A stretch of DNA of 64,000 nt from Microbulbifer sp. GL-2 (GTDB lineage: Bacteria > Pseudomonadota > Gammaproteobacteria > Pseudomonadales > Cellvibrionaceae): contig NZ_AP019807.1 in NCBI RefSeq assembly GCF_007183175.1, forward strand, positions 4,150,001 to 4,214,000, in the 5' to 3' direction. The notes under the pieces are model-generated. The model ran no database searches. It was not told the origin of the DNA and saw nothing but the letters and a program-made list of their open reading frames with translations. Made by a program: the position numbers and the translations under genes. This document shows positions 17,673-26,591 of this stretch, one piece after another. Each line of letters begins with the position of its first letter. Positions within the stretch are counted from its first letter, which is position 1.

Positions 17673-18494
17673 CTATTCGGCATCAATAAATCTTACCTTC
17701 CCATTTTCAGTTGCAGTGGACGTAATAAATACCTGGCTTCCACTTATTCTACCGACGGAGAGACATTGGCCCGAGATATTTGTGTATATGCCTGGATCAC
17801 CTTCTGGAGGGTTATTATCAGCCCATTCACAACCGTTAGTACTCAATATATAGATAAACCTCTCGCCATATAGGTTTAAATTCGAATTATCAAAAGAGAA
17901 AAATTGAACTTGCTCACCCTCTGCGTAGTTTGCTCCAAAGATATAGATTGACGCATTTTGGTAAGACAATAAAGATCTTGTGGGTGAGTTACTAGAACTA
18001 TAAATCGTTGAGCTATCATATGCATGTGCAATTGATGCTTCTCCGCCATCTAATACTATGCGACTGGTATCTCTGGCATTGACTGATACTATCTCGCCCC
18101 CCAGTAGATATAATTCTGAATTGTTAAATACTTGAAAGGAGCTGGTAATCTGGCCCCCTCCCATGGTCACAACTGTTGTTTGCCCAGAAAGGCGAACTTC
18201 ATGTATATATGCTCCCTCTCCAATTACATACTCAACAGATGGGAAGTTGCCAGTCAGATCCAATAGGCAAGGTTTGCTTTCATCATTTGGATCACAAACA
18301 TAATCAATATATATAATTTCTTGGCTAGGAACTATTTGACCTGTTTTGTAGAGGCTAAAGGCGTCTTCATAACCCTGAAATACATCAGAATTTGGATAAA
18401 GTAATTTAGATTCATCAGAGAACACATCAAAAGAAATCAACAAATGAAACATTAAAACAAGAAAGGTAACTATATTTCTATATAACTTGCTCAT
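17673..18494 (-). CDS. Secreted beta-helix-like repeat protein, unknown function
   Basis: A 273-residue protein with a signal peptide (residues 1-27, hydrophobic FLVLMFHLLISFDVF). The middle third shows three or more degenerate repeats of about 19 residues, built on GG-x-I/A-x-S followed by N/D-x-S and a hydrophobic triplet (GGGQITSSFQVFNNSELYLL, then GGEIVSVNARDTSRIVLD, then GGEASIAHAYDSSTI). This spacing suggests a right-handed beta-helix. Two Cys pairs (VCDPNDESKPC, NGCEW...GQC) may form disulfides. No catalytic motif is seen. It could be an adhesin or a polysaccharide-binding protein; I cannot tell. An IS30 element lies just upstream of its promoter. Confidence 0.6.
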   Translation of the reverse strand: MSKLYRNIVTFLVLMFHLLISFDVFSDESKLLYPNSDVFQGYEDAFSLYKTGQIVPSQEIIYIDYVCDPNDESKPCLLDLTGNFPSVEYVIGEGAYIHEVRLSGQTTVVTMGGGQITSSFQVFNNSELYLLGGEIVSVNARDTSRIVLDGGEASIAHAYDSSTIYSSSNSPTRSLLSYQNASIYIFGANYAEGEQVQFFSFDNSNLNLYGERFIYILSTNGCEWADNNPPEGDPGIYTNISGQCLSVGRISGSQVFITSTATENGKVRFIDAE

Positions 18495-18648
18495 CGAACA
18501 TTCCCCAGTAGAAATTTAGAGATATTATCGGCGGTATGAATATAGAATGATTCGAGAGTATTTCAATATTGTTTTCAGGTATCCTTCCTATACCCATAAA
18601 CAAATATTTTTATCCAGCTTGGTTTCGGATAATAAGTGCAATTGGTAA

Positions 18649-18683
18649 GGGAGAGCTCAGCTGGTAGAGTCGGCACCTCTCCC
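18649..18683 (+). promoter_or_regulatory. IS30 leader hairpin with a tRNA D-arm-like loop
   Basis: GGGAGAG (18649-18655) pairs with CTCTCCC (18677-18683). Between them lies AGCTCAGCTGGTAGAG (18654-18669), identical to the D-arm sequence common in bacterial tRNAs. The structure ends 7 bases before the AGAAAGG ribosome site of the transposase, so it may limit translation. The second copy keeps the D-arm-like part but has a mutated stem. Confidence 0.45.
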
Positions 18684-18702
18684 GACCAAGAGAAAGGCAC
18701 TG

Positions 18703-19671
18703 ATGAGCTACTACCAACTGAGCGAGAACGAACGATACCAGATTTACAGCTTAAGAAAAGCCGGACACTCTCAGAAAGCAATAGCAAAATTGTTAGAGAG
18801 GCATCCCTCGACGATCAGCCGAGAGCTGCGACGTAATACAGGCTTACGAGGATATCGGCCAGGACAAGCACACACCCTTGCGGAGCTAAGACGCCAGCAA
18901 GCGTATAAGGCACAGAAAGTGACTGATAGCGTGTGGCAACAAATAGATACCCTAACTCGGAAAGAATTAAGTCCTCAGCAGACTGCAAGCTATTTAAGGA
19001 GACATACGGGTGTATCGTTACATCATGAGACGATCTATCAACTTATTTATTTAGATCAGACAAATGGTGGAGACTTATACAAGCATCTTAGGGTTGCATC
19101 AAAGCCTTATCGCAAGCGCTACGGGAAGTATGATCGACGCGGAAAGATCAAAAACAGAGTGAGCATAGATGATCGGCCAGCAGTTGTTGATCGGATGAAT
19201 CGGATAGGTGACTGGGAAGGTGATACCATTATAGGCAAGGGACGTGGCGGAGCTTTGCTGACTATGGTTGAACGCAAGACGTTATACACGGTTATTGTTA
19301 GATTGACAGGTAAACGATCAGACTTGTTGGCTGAAGCAGCGGTTAGTCATATGGTGAGCATCAAAGATAAAATCAAAACAATTACCTTCGACAATGGTCT
19401 TGAATTCTCTGGTCATGAAACGATTGCAGAAGGCTTAGACGCTGAAATTTACTTTGCTCATCCATATTCATCCTGGGAGAGAGGGATCAATGAAAATACT
19501 AACGGCCTCATTCGACAGTATTTCCCAAAGGGTACCGACTTTAATAAAGTAACAGACGAGCAGGTTCAATTTGTAATGGATCGCCTGAATAGTAGACCAA
19601 GAGCGAGTCGGGGTGAAAGATCACCGAATGAATTATTTATAGGGCTGCAAGAAGATCTGCTTGCAGCATAA
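18703..19671 (+). CDS. IS30-family transposase
   Basis: A 322-residue DDE transposase. The N-terminal helix-turn-helix (SLRKAGHSQKAIAKLLERHPSTISREL) is the hallmark of IS30 and binds the ends. The catalytic triad is D in GDWEGDTIIG, D in TITFDNGLEF and E in RGINENTNGLIR, followed by QYFPKGTDF, a strong IS30 signature. ATG 18703 has AGAAAGG five bases upstream. All catalytic residues are present and the frame is unbroken, so the protein is probably active and could also act on the defective copy's ends. Confidence 0.93.
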   Translation: MSYYQLSENERYQIYSLRKAGHSQKAIAKLLERHPSTISRELRRNTGLRGYRPGQAHTLAELRRQQAYKAQKVTDSVWQQIDTLTRKELSPQQTASYLRRHTGVSLHHETIYQLIYLDQTNGGDLYKHLRVASKPYRKRYGKYDRRGKIKNRVSIDDRPAVVDRMNRIGDWEGDTIIGKGRGGALLTMVERKTLYTVIVRLTGKRSDLLAEAAVSHMVSIKDKIKTITFDNGLEFSGHETIAEGLDAEIYFAHPYSSWERGINENTNGLIRQYFPKGTDFNKVTDEQVQFVMDRLNSRPRASRGERSPNELFIGLQEDLLAA

Positions 19672-19700
19672 AGGGGTTGCAGTTATTACTTGAAACCAAG

Positions 19701-20043
19701 CAGGATAAGGGATAGTGCATTGACGTATAATCACACATTTAGCGCATCAAAGAACATAATTCCCTATTAGTGACTGCATCTAATAACAGGCCCTAAGCAA
19801 AGAAATCCTGTATTCTAATATTAGCCGGTAAACTGTATGTTTTTTTGTGTTACAAGAAAGGATAGAGAACCTTCCACCTCTATAACCCCTAAAATGAACG
19901 AGAGTCATAGTAAGCCTTACCGTGTACCGAAAATTTAATTTTTGATATCTATAAACAAGGGCTGCACACCTCACAGCCCTAATCCCACTAGTGTTCTATT
20001 TACTTTTTACTTTCGCCCACTCCTAAGCACAAGAAAAAACTAT
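19701..20043. other. Intergenic region after IS30
   Basis: No gene is supported here. The only clear feature is a hairpin (19958-19980), probably the terminator of the glycerophosphodiesterase gene on the minus strand. Confidence 0.5.
19958..19980 (-). terminator. Terminator of the glycerophosphodiesterase gene
   Basis: A 7-bp stem AGGGCTG/CAGCCCT with a 9-base loop. In the minus direction it is followed by the T-rich TGTTTAT. Confidence 0.6.
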
Positions 20044-21444
20044 TTATCTTTCTATTTGGAAATACTGCAAATTAAAATTGGTGTTACTTGAAGGAGTTAC
20101 TCTGAAGGTCATTTGCTGCACACCTTTTTCAAAGTAACGCTCACCAATGGGTTGAAGCATAAATAAATCATGTGCACTGGTATTTTTCACCGTGTGATAT
20201 AAATTATTGTCATCTTCAAATTCCAGAGCAAAGGTACCAGCGATCTCTTGCCTTGCTGACAGGCGAGCACTAACATTATACCAACCACTATGTGGTATAT
20301 TAATACTATATTTGACCCATTCGCTTTCACGAATGAAACACATATGGGTATTCCCATTGGTATTACAGAAATCGACTCCTTCATACTTTCTAGCCGCAAG
20401 ACGAGAGTTTATTGCGTCAGTATCGTAGTAGGATCTACCAGGGCCCTGCCTCTCAAAATTATATGCCATTACCCTAATGGTTTTCTTTTTACGATCTTTA
20501 CCACACTTAAGCCATTGATCTAACTCAACCACGTTATCCGTTTGAATAATTGTTACTGAGAAGTGATCAATAACATTTTGCCAACCGGAAATGGGATCTA
20601 AGTGTGCTACCTCGTCAGTAAACCCTGCTGCCTGCCCATACCAAAGAGTGTTGATCCAAATAGCACTCTCTTGTGCTAAGCTCTCAACTAATTCAGCATT
20701 AATTTGTGGCTCTGTTAGTGTTTCAAAACCAATTTCCCATGCATAGGGGGTATGACGTTCAAAACCATCTACATGAGAAAGGTTATCTTCACGGAGCTTG
20801 TGCATGTACAGAATCGAGTCATCTTTATCCAGGAATTCTTGTACCTCGTCAGGGTTAGCGTTACTTTTAAACAAACCTATACTGACAGCATCCATAGACT
20901 TCAATTCATCATATACCTTTTCCCTTATTTCCCACGCTTTGTCCAGGTTAAGTATTACCCTGCCCTTAGCTGCTGCAATAGCCTCTTTAAAGGTGGGCAC
21001 TTTGTGCTCAGTGAGCTGAGTCTCCCCTCCTTGTAATAAACGCAACCTGAGAGATTGTAATTGTGAAAGCGTCAACATTGAAACATAACCAGTGCCATCG
21101 GTCGTTCTATCAACGCTACTATCATGCATAAGTACCAGTTGACCATCTGCGGTCTCACGGATATCAATCTCGACAATATCTGCCCCGTGAGAAATTGCAG
21201 ATTCAATCGCTGCAATAGAGTTCTCTGGTGCGCTTCGCCAATCCCCTCTATGCGAGGCAATCATTATATTTTCATTTTTTTTGCAGTGAGAACTGCAATG
21301 ATTAGTTGCTCTATACTCGATCTGACACTTTGAATTCTGCTCAATTCTATCAGCAGGTATTTTTGCTTGAACCGTATTTATACTAATCAACAAACTCAGC
21401 GTTACCATCTGAGCTATAGTATAAATTGTATATCTTTGGATCAT
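20044..21444 (-). CDS. Secreted glycerophosphodiester phosphodiesterase with C-terminal ligand-binding domain
   Basis: A 466-residue exported protein. A signal peptide covers residues ~1-28. The GDPD TIM barrel follows, with the diagnostic SHRGDWRSAPENS (catalytic His, Arg), DIVEIDIRETADG (metal Glu/Asp) and MHDSSVDRTTDGTG (second catalytic His). It should release glycerol-3-phosphate from phospholipid head groups outside the cytoplasm. The last ~130 residues (WVKYSINIPHSGWYNVSARLSA) form a jelly-roll-like segment resembling CBM6/CBM35 modules, an unusual addition for GDPD enzymes. ATG 21444 has AGAGGTG five bases upstream. It is transcribed alone. Confidence 0.85.
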   Translation of the reverse strand: MIQRYTIYTIAQMVTLSLLISINTVQAKIPADRIEQNSKCQIEYRATNHCSSHCKKNENIMIASHRGDWRSAPENSIAAIESAISHGADIVEIDIRETADGQLVLMHDSSVDRTTDGTGYVSMLTLSQLQSLRLRLLQGGETQLTEHKVPTFKEAIAAAKGRVILNLDKAWEIREKVYDELKSMDAVSIGLFKSNANPDEVQEFLDKDDSILYMHKLREDNLSHVDGFERHTPYAWEIGFETLTEPQINAELVESLAQESAIWINTLWYGQAAGFTDEVAHLDPISGWQNVIDHFSVTIIQTDNVVELDQWLKCGKDRKKKTIRVMAYNFERQGPGRSYYDTDAINSRLAARKYEGVDFCNTNGNTHMCFIRESEWVKYSINIPHSGWYNVSARLSARQEIAGTFALEFEDDNNLYHTVKNTSAHDLFMLQPIGERYFEKGVQQMTFRVTPSSNTNFNLQYFQIER

Positions 21445-21738
21445 AATCACCTCTGGCTAAATGGTGAAGCCCTTATTGGTCCCCACTAACTACTCAGAAG
21501 CTACTATGAGCAAATTAACTTAAGATGTTATTTTTGTTACACTAACAAGTCGCTTAGATTTAATTTAAAGATATCTCCTTAGGTTGAAAAACTTAACTCA
21601 CTGAAAAGCAATCAAAAATTTTGCCTTTCTATGGCACTTAAGAACAACAACCTTTCAAGGCACCCATTTTGAATATAATCTCCCACACTAAAGCAATAGC
21701 TATGATTTAACAAAGTGTAAAAATTACCATCCAGAAAC

Positions 21739-22731
21739 TTAACTTGATGGGAGTGAGTTCCTGAGAAATTTGATAAAGTCTTTAGGGTAATCAAGCCCTA
21801 TATAGATTTTCTCAACTTGAGTACCGCTCTGTTATAATCCAACAACAACATTTGGATTTCCAGAGTGGTTATAGCGTTTTATTTTATTTTGCCTTCTAAT
21901 ATGCCCAGAACTTTTTTCTACATATCGAATATCACCCAGTGGGATTTCTTTACTACTTAAAATCCCGTAACGAATTATCAGCTTGTCCGATGTAATTGAT
22001 ATTGGCCGTCTCGACATAGAGCGACAATCCGCAACTAAAAACAATAACCCCAGGACACTTAGAAAACTTATAATATTTGCAGCAATGGATGACCATGCAA
22101 AATGAACTATAAGATGAACTATCGGCAACTCTAGTAGTATTATAAAAATAAAGCCAAGGGCTGTACTTTGTGCACCATCCTTCAAATGATAACTGAAATG
22201 TCGATCCCCTAAATATTGCTTGAAAGCAATAGATTTTGAGCAAAAAACAAACATCCACAACCGGGTTTCAAAGCTTAAAATAGTTGAAAGGATCCCTCTT
22301 CCTACATATCTCTCAACCGAGGCCTCAATGGCTATATCTGGATCCTCTCTTTCATTGATGGCAACCCTTATTGCTGTTACCATCGTTATAATCGCCATGA
22401 TCTCCAGCAATATAAAGCAAGCCAAGACCACAAACCGAACTGCCTCTAGATACAGCCAGAGGGACTTACTCTCCTCCGGGATAATATAACTCCCAATAAG
22501 AATAGCGATACAGGTGTATACAATAGCTTTTATCAGAGCTTGCTTTTTGTCTTTAATACATATAAGGCACAGTATAGGAAGTACAACTAAGCCATCGACC
22601 AAAAAAAACCACTCTCTGTTCTCTTCGCCAAACTCATTCAACCAAGTGTTGGTACTATAGTAAGCACCCCAGAAAAGGGAGATGCAAGCCAAAAAAATAA
22701 GTGGTAGATTTCTTCTTAGTCCTAGGTTCAC
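21739..22731 (-). pseudogene. Membrane protein with PH-like C-terminus, cut by a nonsense codon
   Basis: From GTG 22731 (AAAGGA six bases upstream) the frame encodes about 300 residues with several membrane helices, then a soluble tail (RRPISITSDKLIIRYGILSS, IPLGDIRYVEK) typical of bacterial PH-like domains. A TAA at 21834-21832 ends it mid-domain. Beyond it the same frame goes on for 30 sensible residues (QSGTQVEKIYIGLDYPKDF...SLPSS) to a natural stop at 21739. The original protein was therefore about 330 residues. The truncated form loses the last strand and helix of the PH-like fold and may not be stable. Function unknown. Confidence 0.6.
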
Positions 22732-22848
22732 AACAGGTCCTTTCCAGTCAATTGTAAAAAAGAGTTCTCTTTGACCCGCTATCAACCTTCCTCAATTTAA
22801 GCAGTACCCATTGGACTCTATTATTATTTTTGGTACAAAGGCATAAGG

Positions 22849-23115
22849 TTAACGCAAGTGTATGTTTAGCCCCTTCCGCACAAGGTAAGCTATAAAAAAG
22901 GTCACTAAAAACTGGCCACTCATTTGTAAAGCAAACTTCGGCCAAAAATCTATTTCTTCAGAAAACATGGATAATACAAGATTTCCCGGAAAAAGAAACA
23001 CACCAAAGTACTGCCAGCCTCCGCCAATGATCACCCAGTTATATGTGAAAGCAACTAAACCAACCAATAAAGCGATCACTCCAGCCACGATTGAAAAATT
23101 AACATCCTTATTCAT
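22849..23115 (-). CDS. Small membrane protein, unknown
   Basis: An 88-residue protein with two or three predicted membrane segments (FSIVAGVIALLVGLVAFTYNWVII, YFGVFLFPGNLVLSMF, QFLVTFFIAYLVRKG). ATG 23115 has a weak GAGATAAG upstream. It lies between the membrane protein and norR, all on the minus strand, but the gaps of about 50-120 bases do not show an operon clearly. No family recognised. Confidence 0.55.
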   Translation of the reverse strand: MNKDVNFSIVAGVIALLVGLVAFTYNWVIIGGGWQYFGVFLFPGNLVLSMFSEEIDFWPKFALQMSGQFLVTFFIAYLVRKGLNIHLR

Positions 23116-23163
23116 ACTTATCTCATAACAATAATTGATAACTATTTGTATTGGGAAACGTCA

Positions 23164-24734
23164 TCACTTTCCTCCCACAACCTCCTTCTTGATATAGACG
23201 CCCAGCCGTTTTGCAAGACGAACCAAGTTACCTCTATCAATAGAAAGTAATTTCGCTGCCTGACTCCAATTTCCATCACACTTAGTCAGCATATGCTTTA
23301 TAAGTTCACGCTGGTAATCTTCGGTTGCAGACCTTAGGTTTACTATTTCAAGCGGTGGTTGAGTAGGCTTCACAAACTCTGGTTGAGCCGCGATATCATC
23401 GGGGATCTCTATATGCGATGCAGTAAGAGATACTATATCGGAGGGGGATGAGCCCTTTCTTGCCTTGAGGGCCGCACGGCTGATGATATGCTCTAGCTCC
23501 CTGACATTCCCCGGCCAAGCATAACGCTTTAACTTGCCAGACGCATCCACCGACAGCTTAAGCTGTCGAAACCCCAGTTTTCTGCGGGACTTTTCCAGAA
23601 AGTAGTCCGCTAGAAGCAAGACATCATTCTCTCTTCGCGATAGGGGGGGACTTCCAGCGGGTAAACAGATAAACGGTGATACAAATCAGCTCTGAAGCCG
23701 CCATCCTCTATCTCTTTCAGCAACTCCCGATTGGTTGCCGCTACTATGCGAACGTCCACATGTTGGACCGTATCCTTCCCAACTGGTTGGATTTCACCAC
23801 TCTGCAACACCCTTAACAATTTACTCTGTACCGCTAGAGGTAGCTCGCCCACCTCATCAAGAAAGATTGTCCCCCCATTAGCAAGGAGAAACTTGCCCGG
23901 CCTTTCACGATCAGCTCCAGTGAAAGCACCTTTAGCGTGCCCAAAAAGCTCAGCTTCAGCCAAAGTCTCAGTCAAGGAGGCGCAGTTAAGGTAGACGAGG
24001 GGCTTCTCCCTGCGAGAGGAGAGCCTGTGTACGGTACGCGCCACCAACTCTTTGCCGACACCGGTTTCTCCAAGTATCAGGACATTGTAGTCAGAACCTG
24101 CTACTAACTCGATATCACTTCGCAGGACTTTCATTATCTGGCTCTCACCAATCAACTCTCCTCCATCTCGCAGGAAAGCTTCTTGTGTAAGCTCTTTTAC
24201 CAGTTGCTCTGCGTGCTCCGCAGAAAGAGAAAGTGCTTTCAGTTCCAGTGCTGTTTTCAGCGTAGCGGCTGACAGGGCTGCGATTAGTTCGAGAGTTCGG
24301 TCGCTGATTCGGCCGTAGGCATCAGCAGCCATACTATCAAGGGTTAACAAGCCGACTAGATGGTTATCCGAATACAGTGGTAATCCCATACAAGAGTGCA
24401 CGGGCAAATCCCCTTCCCTATCCAGCAACAGGCCATCAAAAGGATCTGGGAGATCACAGTCCGATGGGAAGCGAACAGGATTTTCCGAAGCACAGATTTT
24501 TGCGAGACGAGGATGCTCATTGACAATAAAACGGCGCCCAAGCGTCCGCCTAGCAAGCCCCTGCACCGCTAAAGGCGTAAGCACATTTTCATTTAGCCCC
24601 AGCAGCGCTACAGCATCGCACTTGATGGCCTTTCGAATAGTGGATAGAAGGCGTTCAAAGCGGTCACTGTTATTAAGGCTGTTGGCCAGGTCCAGCGCGA
24701 CTTCCAATAGGAGATTGGCGTTTATATCCGTCAT
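23164..24734 (-). pseudogene. norR: NorR-like sigma-54 activator, interrupted by one-base frameshift
   Basis: NorR senses nitric oxide with a GAF domain and activates sigma-54 promoters. Here the GAF domain (residues ~5-180) is followed by an AAA+ domain with GETGVGKE (Walker A), the sigma-54 contact loop GAFTGA, and DEVGEL (Walker B). The frame then breaks after YPLEVPP. The other frame continues with RRENDVLLLADYFLEKS and ends in a Fis-type helix-turn-helix (NWSQAAKLLSIDRGNLVRL). Adding one C to the seven-base run at 23643-23649 repairs it to ~520 residues, normal for NorR. It is divergent from hmp with sigma-54 and NorR-type sites between. The break may be a sequencing error. Confidence 0.85.
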
Positions 24735-24762
24735 CCGTCACGAGTCCAAAAAATCTATTTGA

Positions 24763-24800
24763 GTCATTGTGACACACATATCAAAGATGTCAAAATGACA
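24763..24800. promoter_or_regulatory. Two NorR-type enhancer sites
   Basis: GTCATTGTGAC (24763-24773) and TGTCAAAATGACA (24788-24800) both fit the GT-N7-AC form bound by NorR; the second is a perfect palindrome. They lie 54-91 bases upstream of the sigma-54 promoter. E. coli norVW has three such sites; I could not find a third here. Confidence 0.7.
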
Positions 24801-24853
24801 CTACAGTATCCTGTATAAATCGTAACTTATTGTATTTTAAGGATTTTTATTTT

Positions 24854-24869
24854 TGGCATGGCGCTTGCT
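24854..24869 (+). promoter_or_regulatory. Sigma-54 promoter of the hmp operon
   Basis: TGGCATG-N4-TTGCT matches the -24/-12 consensus at every key position (GG and GC with correct spacing). It lies 39 bases before the first gene of the operon. Confidence 0.88.
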
Positions 24870-24907
24870 AACTATGAGGTAAGAATGAAATTGTCATAGA
24901 GGCCAAA

Positions 24908-25159
24908 ATGCTCGCTACCGAAAATCCACTTCTGCGCAGACGATTCGAGCTCCTGCTTAAAGCTGGCAACCTTACCCTTCTACTATCGGTACCTTTCCTG
25001 ATAGTAACCGTCATCATCTGCTACCCAATGTCCCACCACTTCTCTCTTCCGGCACAGGTCGCCGGCCATATCTTTATGGTAATCAGCGCAACACTTATAA
25101 AAGTCGGATACATAAGCCGCTGCGTCGCACAATATAGCCTCTCTCTAGAGGTTAAATAA
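24908..25159 (+). CDS. Small two-helix membrane protein (PpyR-like, tentative)
   Basis: An 83-residue protein with two hydrophobic segments (TLLLSVPFLIVTVIICY and VAGHIFMVISATLIKVGYI) and a basic N-terminus (LLRRRFELL). It is the first gene after the sigma-54 promoter, 128 bases ahead of hmp. In Pseudomonas aeruginosa a small membrane protein, PpyR, also sits beside fhp/fhpR, and size and position agree with that family. I call it PpyR-like on context only. It may be a membrane partner of the nitric-oxide response. Confidence 0.6.
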   Translation: MLATENPLLRRRFELLLKAGNLTLLLSVPFLIVTVIICYPMSHHFSLPAQVAGHIFMVISATLIKVGYISRCVAQYSLSLEVK

Positions 25160-25287
25160 GCAGTCGTTCTCTCTTCCATTAGCTGAACGCAACTGTCAGC
25201 AATTTTTTTGTAGGTATTGGGTTTCTGATACCTCCGTTTTGGATTGTCCACGATAAATTTTCCGTTAGATGTATAAAGGAGCAAATT

Positions 25288-26472
25288 ATGTTGACATCTA
25301 GAGAAATCAAAATTGTTAAAGCTACTGCCCCGACCCTTGATGGTGCAGGCGTAGATATCACAAAACATTTTTACAGGAGAATGTTTTCCTGTAACCCAGA
25401 GTTAAAAAATATATTCAACATGAGCAATCAGGAGAGTGGCAAGCAGCCATTTGCCCTCTTCAGTGCTATATCAACATTCTCAAAGAATATAGATAACCTC
25501 CCTGCCCTGCAGCCTTTGATTGAACGGGTTGCCCAGAAGCATACCAGTTATTTTATTCAGCCTGATCAATATGGAATTGTCGGAAAGCATTTACTTGCGA
25601 CATTAGAAGAGTTTATACCTGATACGTTTACTGCCGAAGTTATCGATGCCTGGCAAAGAGCTTATGGATTGTTTGCAAAACTGTTAATAGAGCGAGAGCA
25701 TGAGCTTTATGACTCCTCAAAAAATTCTGCAGGGGGCTGGCATGGACCCAGGCAGTTTGTCGTTGAGGAGAAAACCGTTGAGTCTGATCTGGTCACCAGC
25801 TTTACCCTAAAACCAGAGGATGGCGACAGTGTGATTGGGTACCAACCAGGCCAGTATCTTGGGATTCGAGTAAAACCACCAGCACATGACTACCTTGAAA
25901 TACGCCAGTATTCACTCTCCGATAAGCCCAACAGTGCCACTTATCGAATCAGCGTTAAAAGGGAAAGCCAACCAAGGGAAGGTATTGTCTCTTCTTTCTT
26001 GCATGACACTGTGGCCGTGGGGGATGTTTTAGAGGCCTACCCACCAAGCGGCGCTTTCTTTCTCAGAGACTCAGAAAATCCGGTTGTCCTCATCTCTGCT
26101 GGTGTCGGGGTAACACCACTACTTTCCATGCTGGAATCCATACACGAAAAGCGACCAGGCAGAAAAATTATTTTTCTGCACGCCTGTGAGAAAGAGCAAC
26201 AGCACTCATTCAAGAAAAGACTCTCAGATCTTGCTTCGGACAACTCAAATATCAAACACTATTATTGGTATGCATCTGGCGTAAAGAAGGATGTCTTTTC
26301 GGGGCTTATGAACCTGGAATTTGTTCGGGAGCAGCTTCCGATTATCCAGGGTGAATTCTATATGTGCGGACCCGCAAGATTTATGAAGAACATTAAAGAT
26401 CAGCTTTTGGAACTGGGGGTAAATTCCGACAGAATATTTTATGAAATATTTGGTCCTCACAGTGACATATAA
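25288..26472 (+). CDS. hmp: Flavohaemoprotein, nitric oxide dioxygenase
   Basis: Converts nitric oxide and O2 to nitrate with NAD(P)H. The 394-residue length is normal. The globin domain covers ~1-140, with the proximal haem His in VGKHLLATLEEF (about 92). The FAD domain follows (EIRQYSLS, with the R-x-Y-S flavin motif), then the NAD domain (ISAGVGVTPLLSML and a C-terminal MCGP). AAAGGAG lies seven bases before ATG 25288. It is controlled by the upstream NorR-type sites and sigma-54 promoter. A structured 3' region follows. Confidence 0.94.
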   Translation: MLTSREIKIVKATAPTLDGAGVDITKHFYRRMFSCNPELKNIFNMSNQESGKQPFALFSAISTFSKNIDNLPALQPLIERVAQKHTSYFIQPDQYGIVGKHLLATLEEFIPDTFTAEVIDAWQRAYGLFAKLLIEREHELYDSSKNSAGGWHGPRQFVVEEKTVESDLVTSFTLKPEDGDSVIGYQPGQYLGIRVKPPAHDYLEIRQYSLSDKPNSATYRISVKRESQPREGIVSSFLHDTVAVGDVLEAYPPSGAFFLRDSENPVVLISAGVGVTPLLSMLESIHEKRPGRKIIFLHACEKEQQHSFKKRLSDLASDNSNIKHYYWYASGVKKDVFSGLMNLEFVREQLPIIQGEFYMCGPARFMKNIKDQLLELGVNSDRIFYEIFGPHSDI

Positions 26473-26507
26473 GCAGAAAGAGTAAGCTTAGAAAACGATC
26501 ACATTGA

Positions 26508-26590
26508 CGGTCATAAGTTTACAACGGCTTCATCTGGCAAAAACTCACTATCCAAGCGAACCTTGCCAGCTGAAGCTTTCTTTATGACCG
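26508..26590. terminator. Nested long hairpin after hmp
   Basis: Outer arms CGGTCATAA / TTATGACCG (26508-26516, 26582-26590) enclose inner arms GCTTCATCTGGCAA / TTGCCAGCTGAAGC (26527-26540, 26563-26576) with one mismatch. The outer arm ends just before the stop of the convergent amidohydrolase gene. It could end both transcripts, but it is more complex than a simple terminator. Confidence 0.6.
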
Positions 26591-26591
26591 A

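Larger units (their letters stand above)
18618..19700 (+). mobile_element. IS30-family insertion sequence, apparently intact
   Basis: The left end at 18618 (CTTGGTTTCGGATAATAAGTGC) and the right end at 19700 are imperfect inverted repeats of about 25 bases: CTTGGTTTC, then three variable bases, then TAATAA, one variable base and TGCAA on both sides. One intact transposase lies inside. The exact ends and the short target duplication are uncertain, because the matching CTT/AAG at the edges could belong to the repeats. A decayed copy in the same orientation is at 60264-61334 and a fossil at 49045-49375. Confidence 0.85.

Noticed and set aside
18649..18705. A tRNA gene at the IS30 leader
   Set aside because: Only the D-arm sequence fits; there is no acceptor pairing, anticodon arm or T-arm, and the same stretch recurs in the other IS30 copy.
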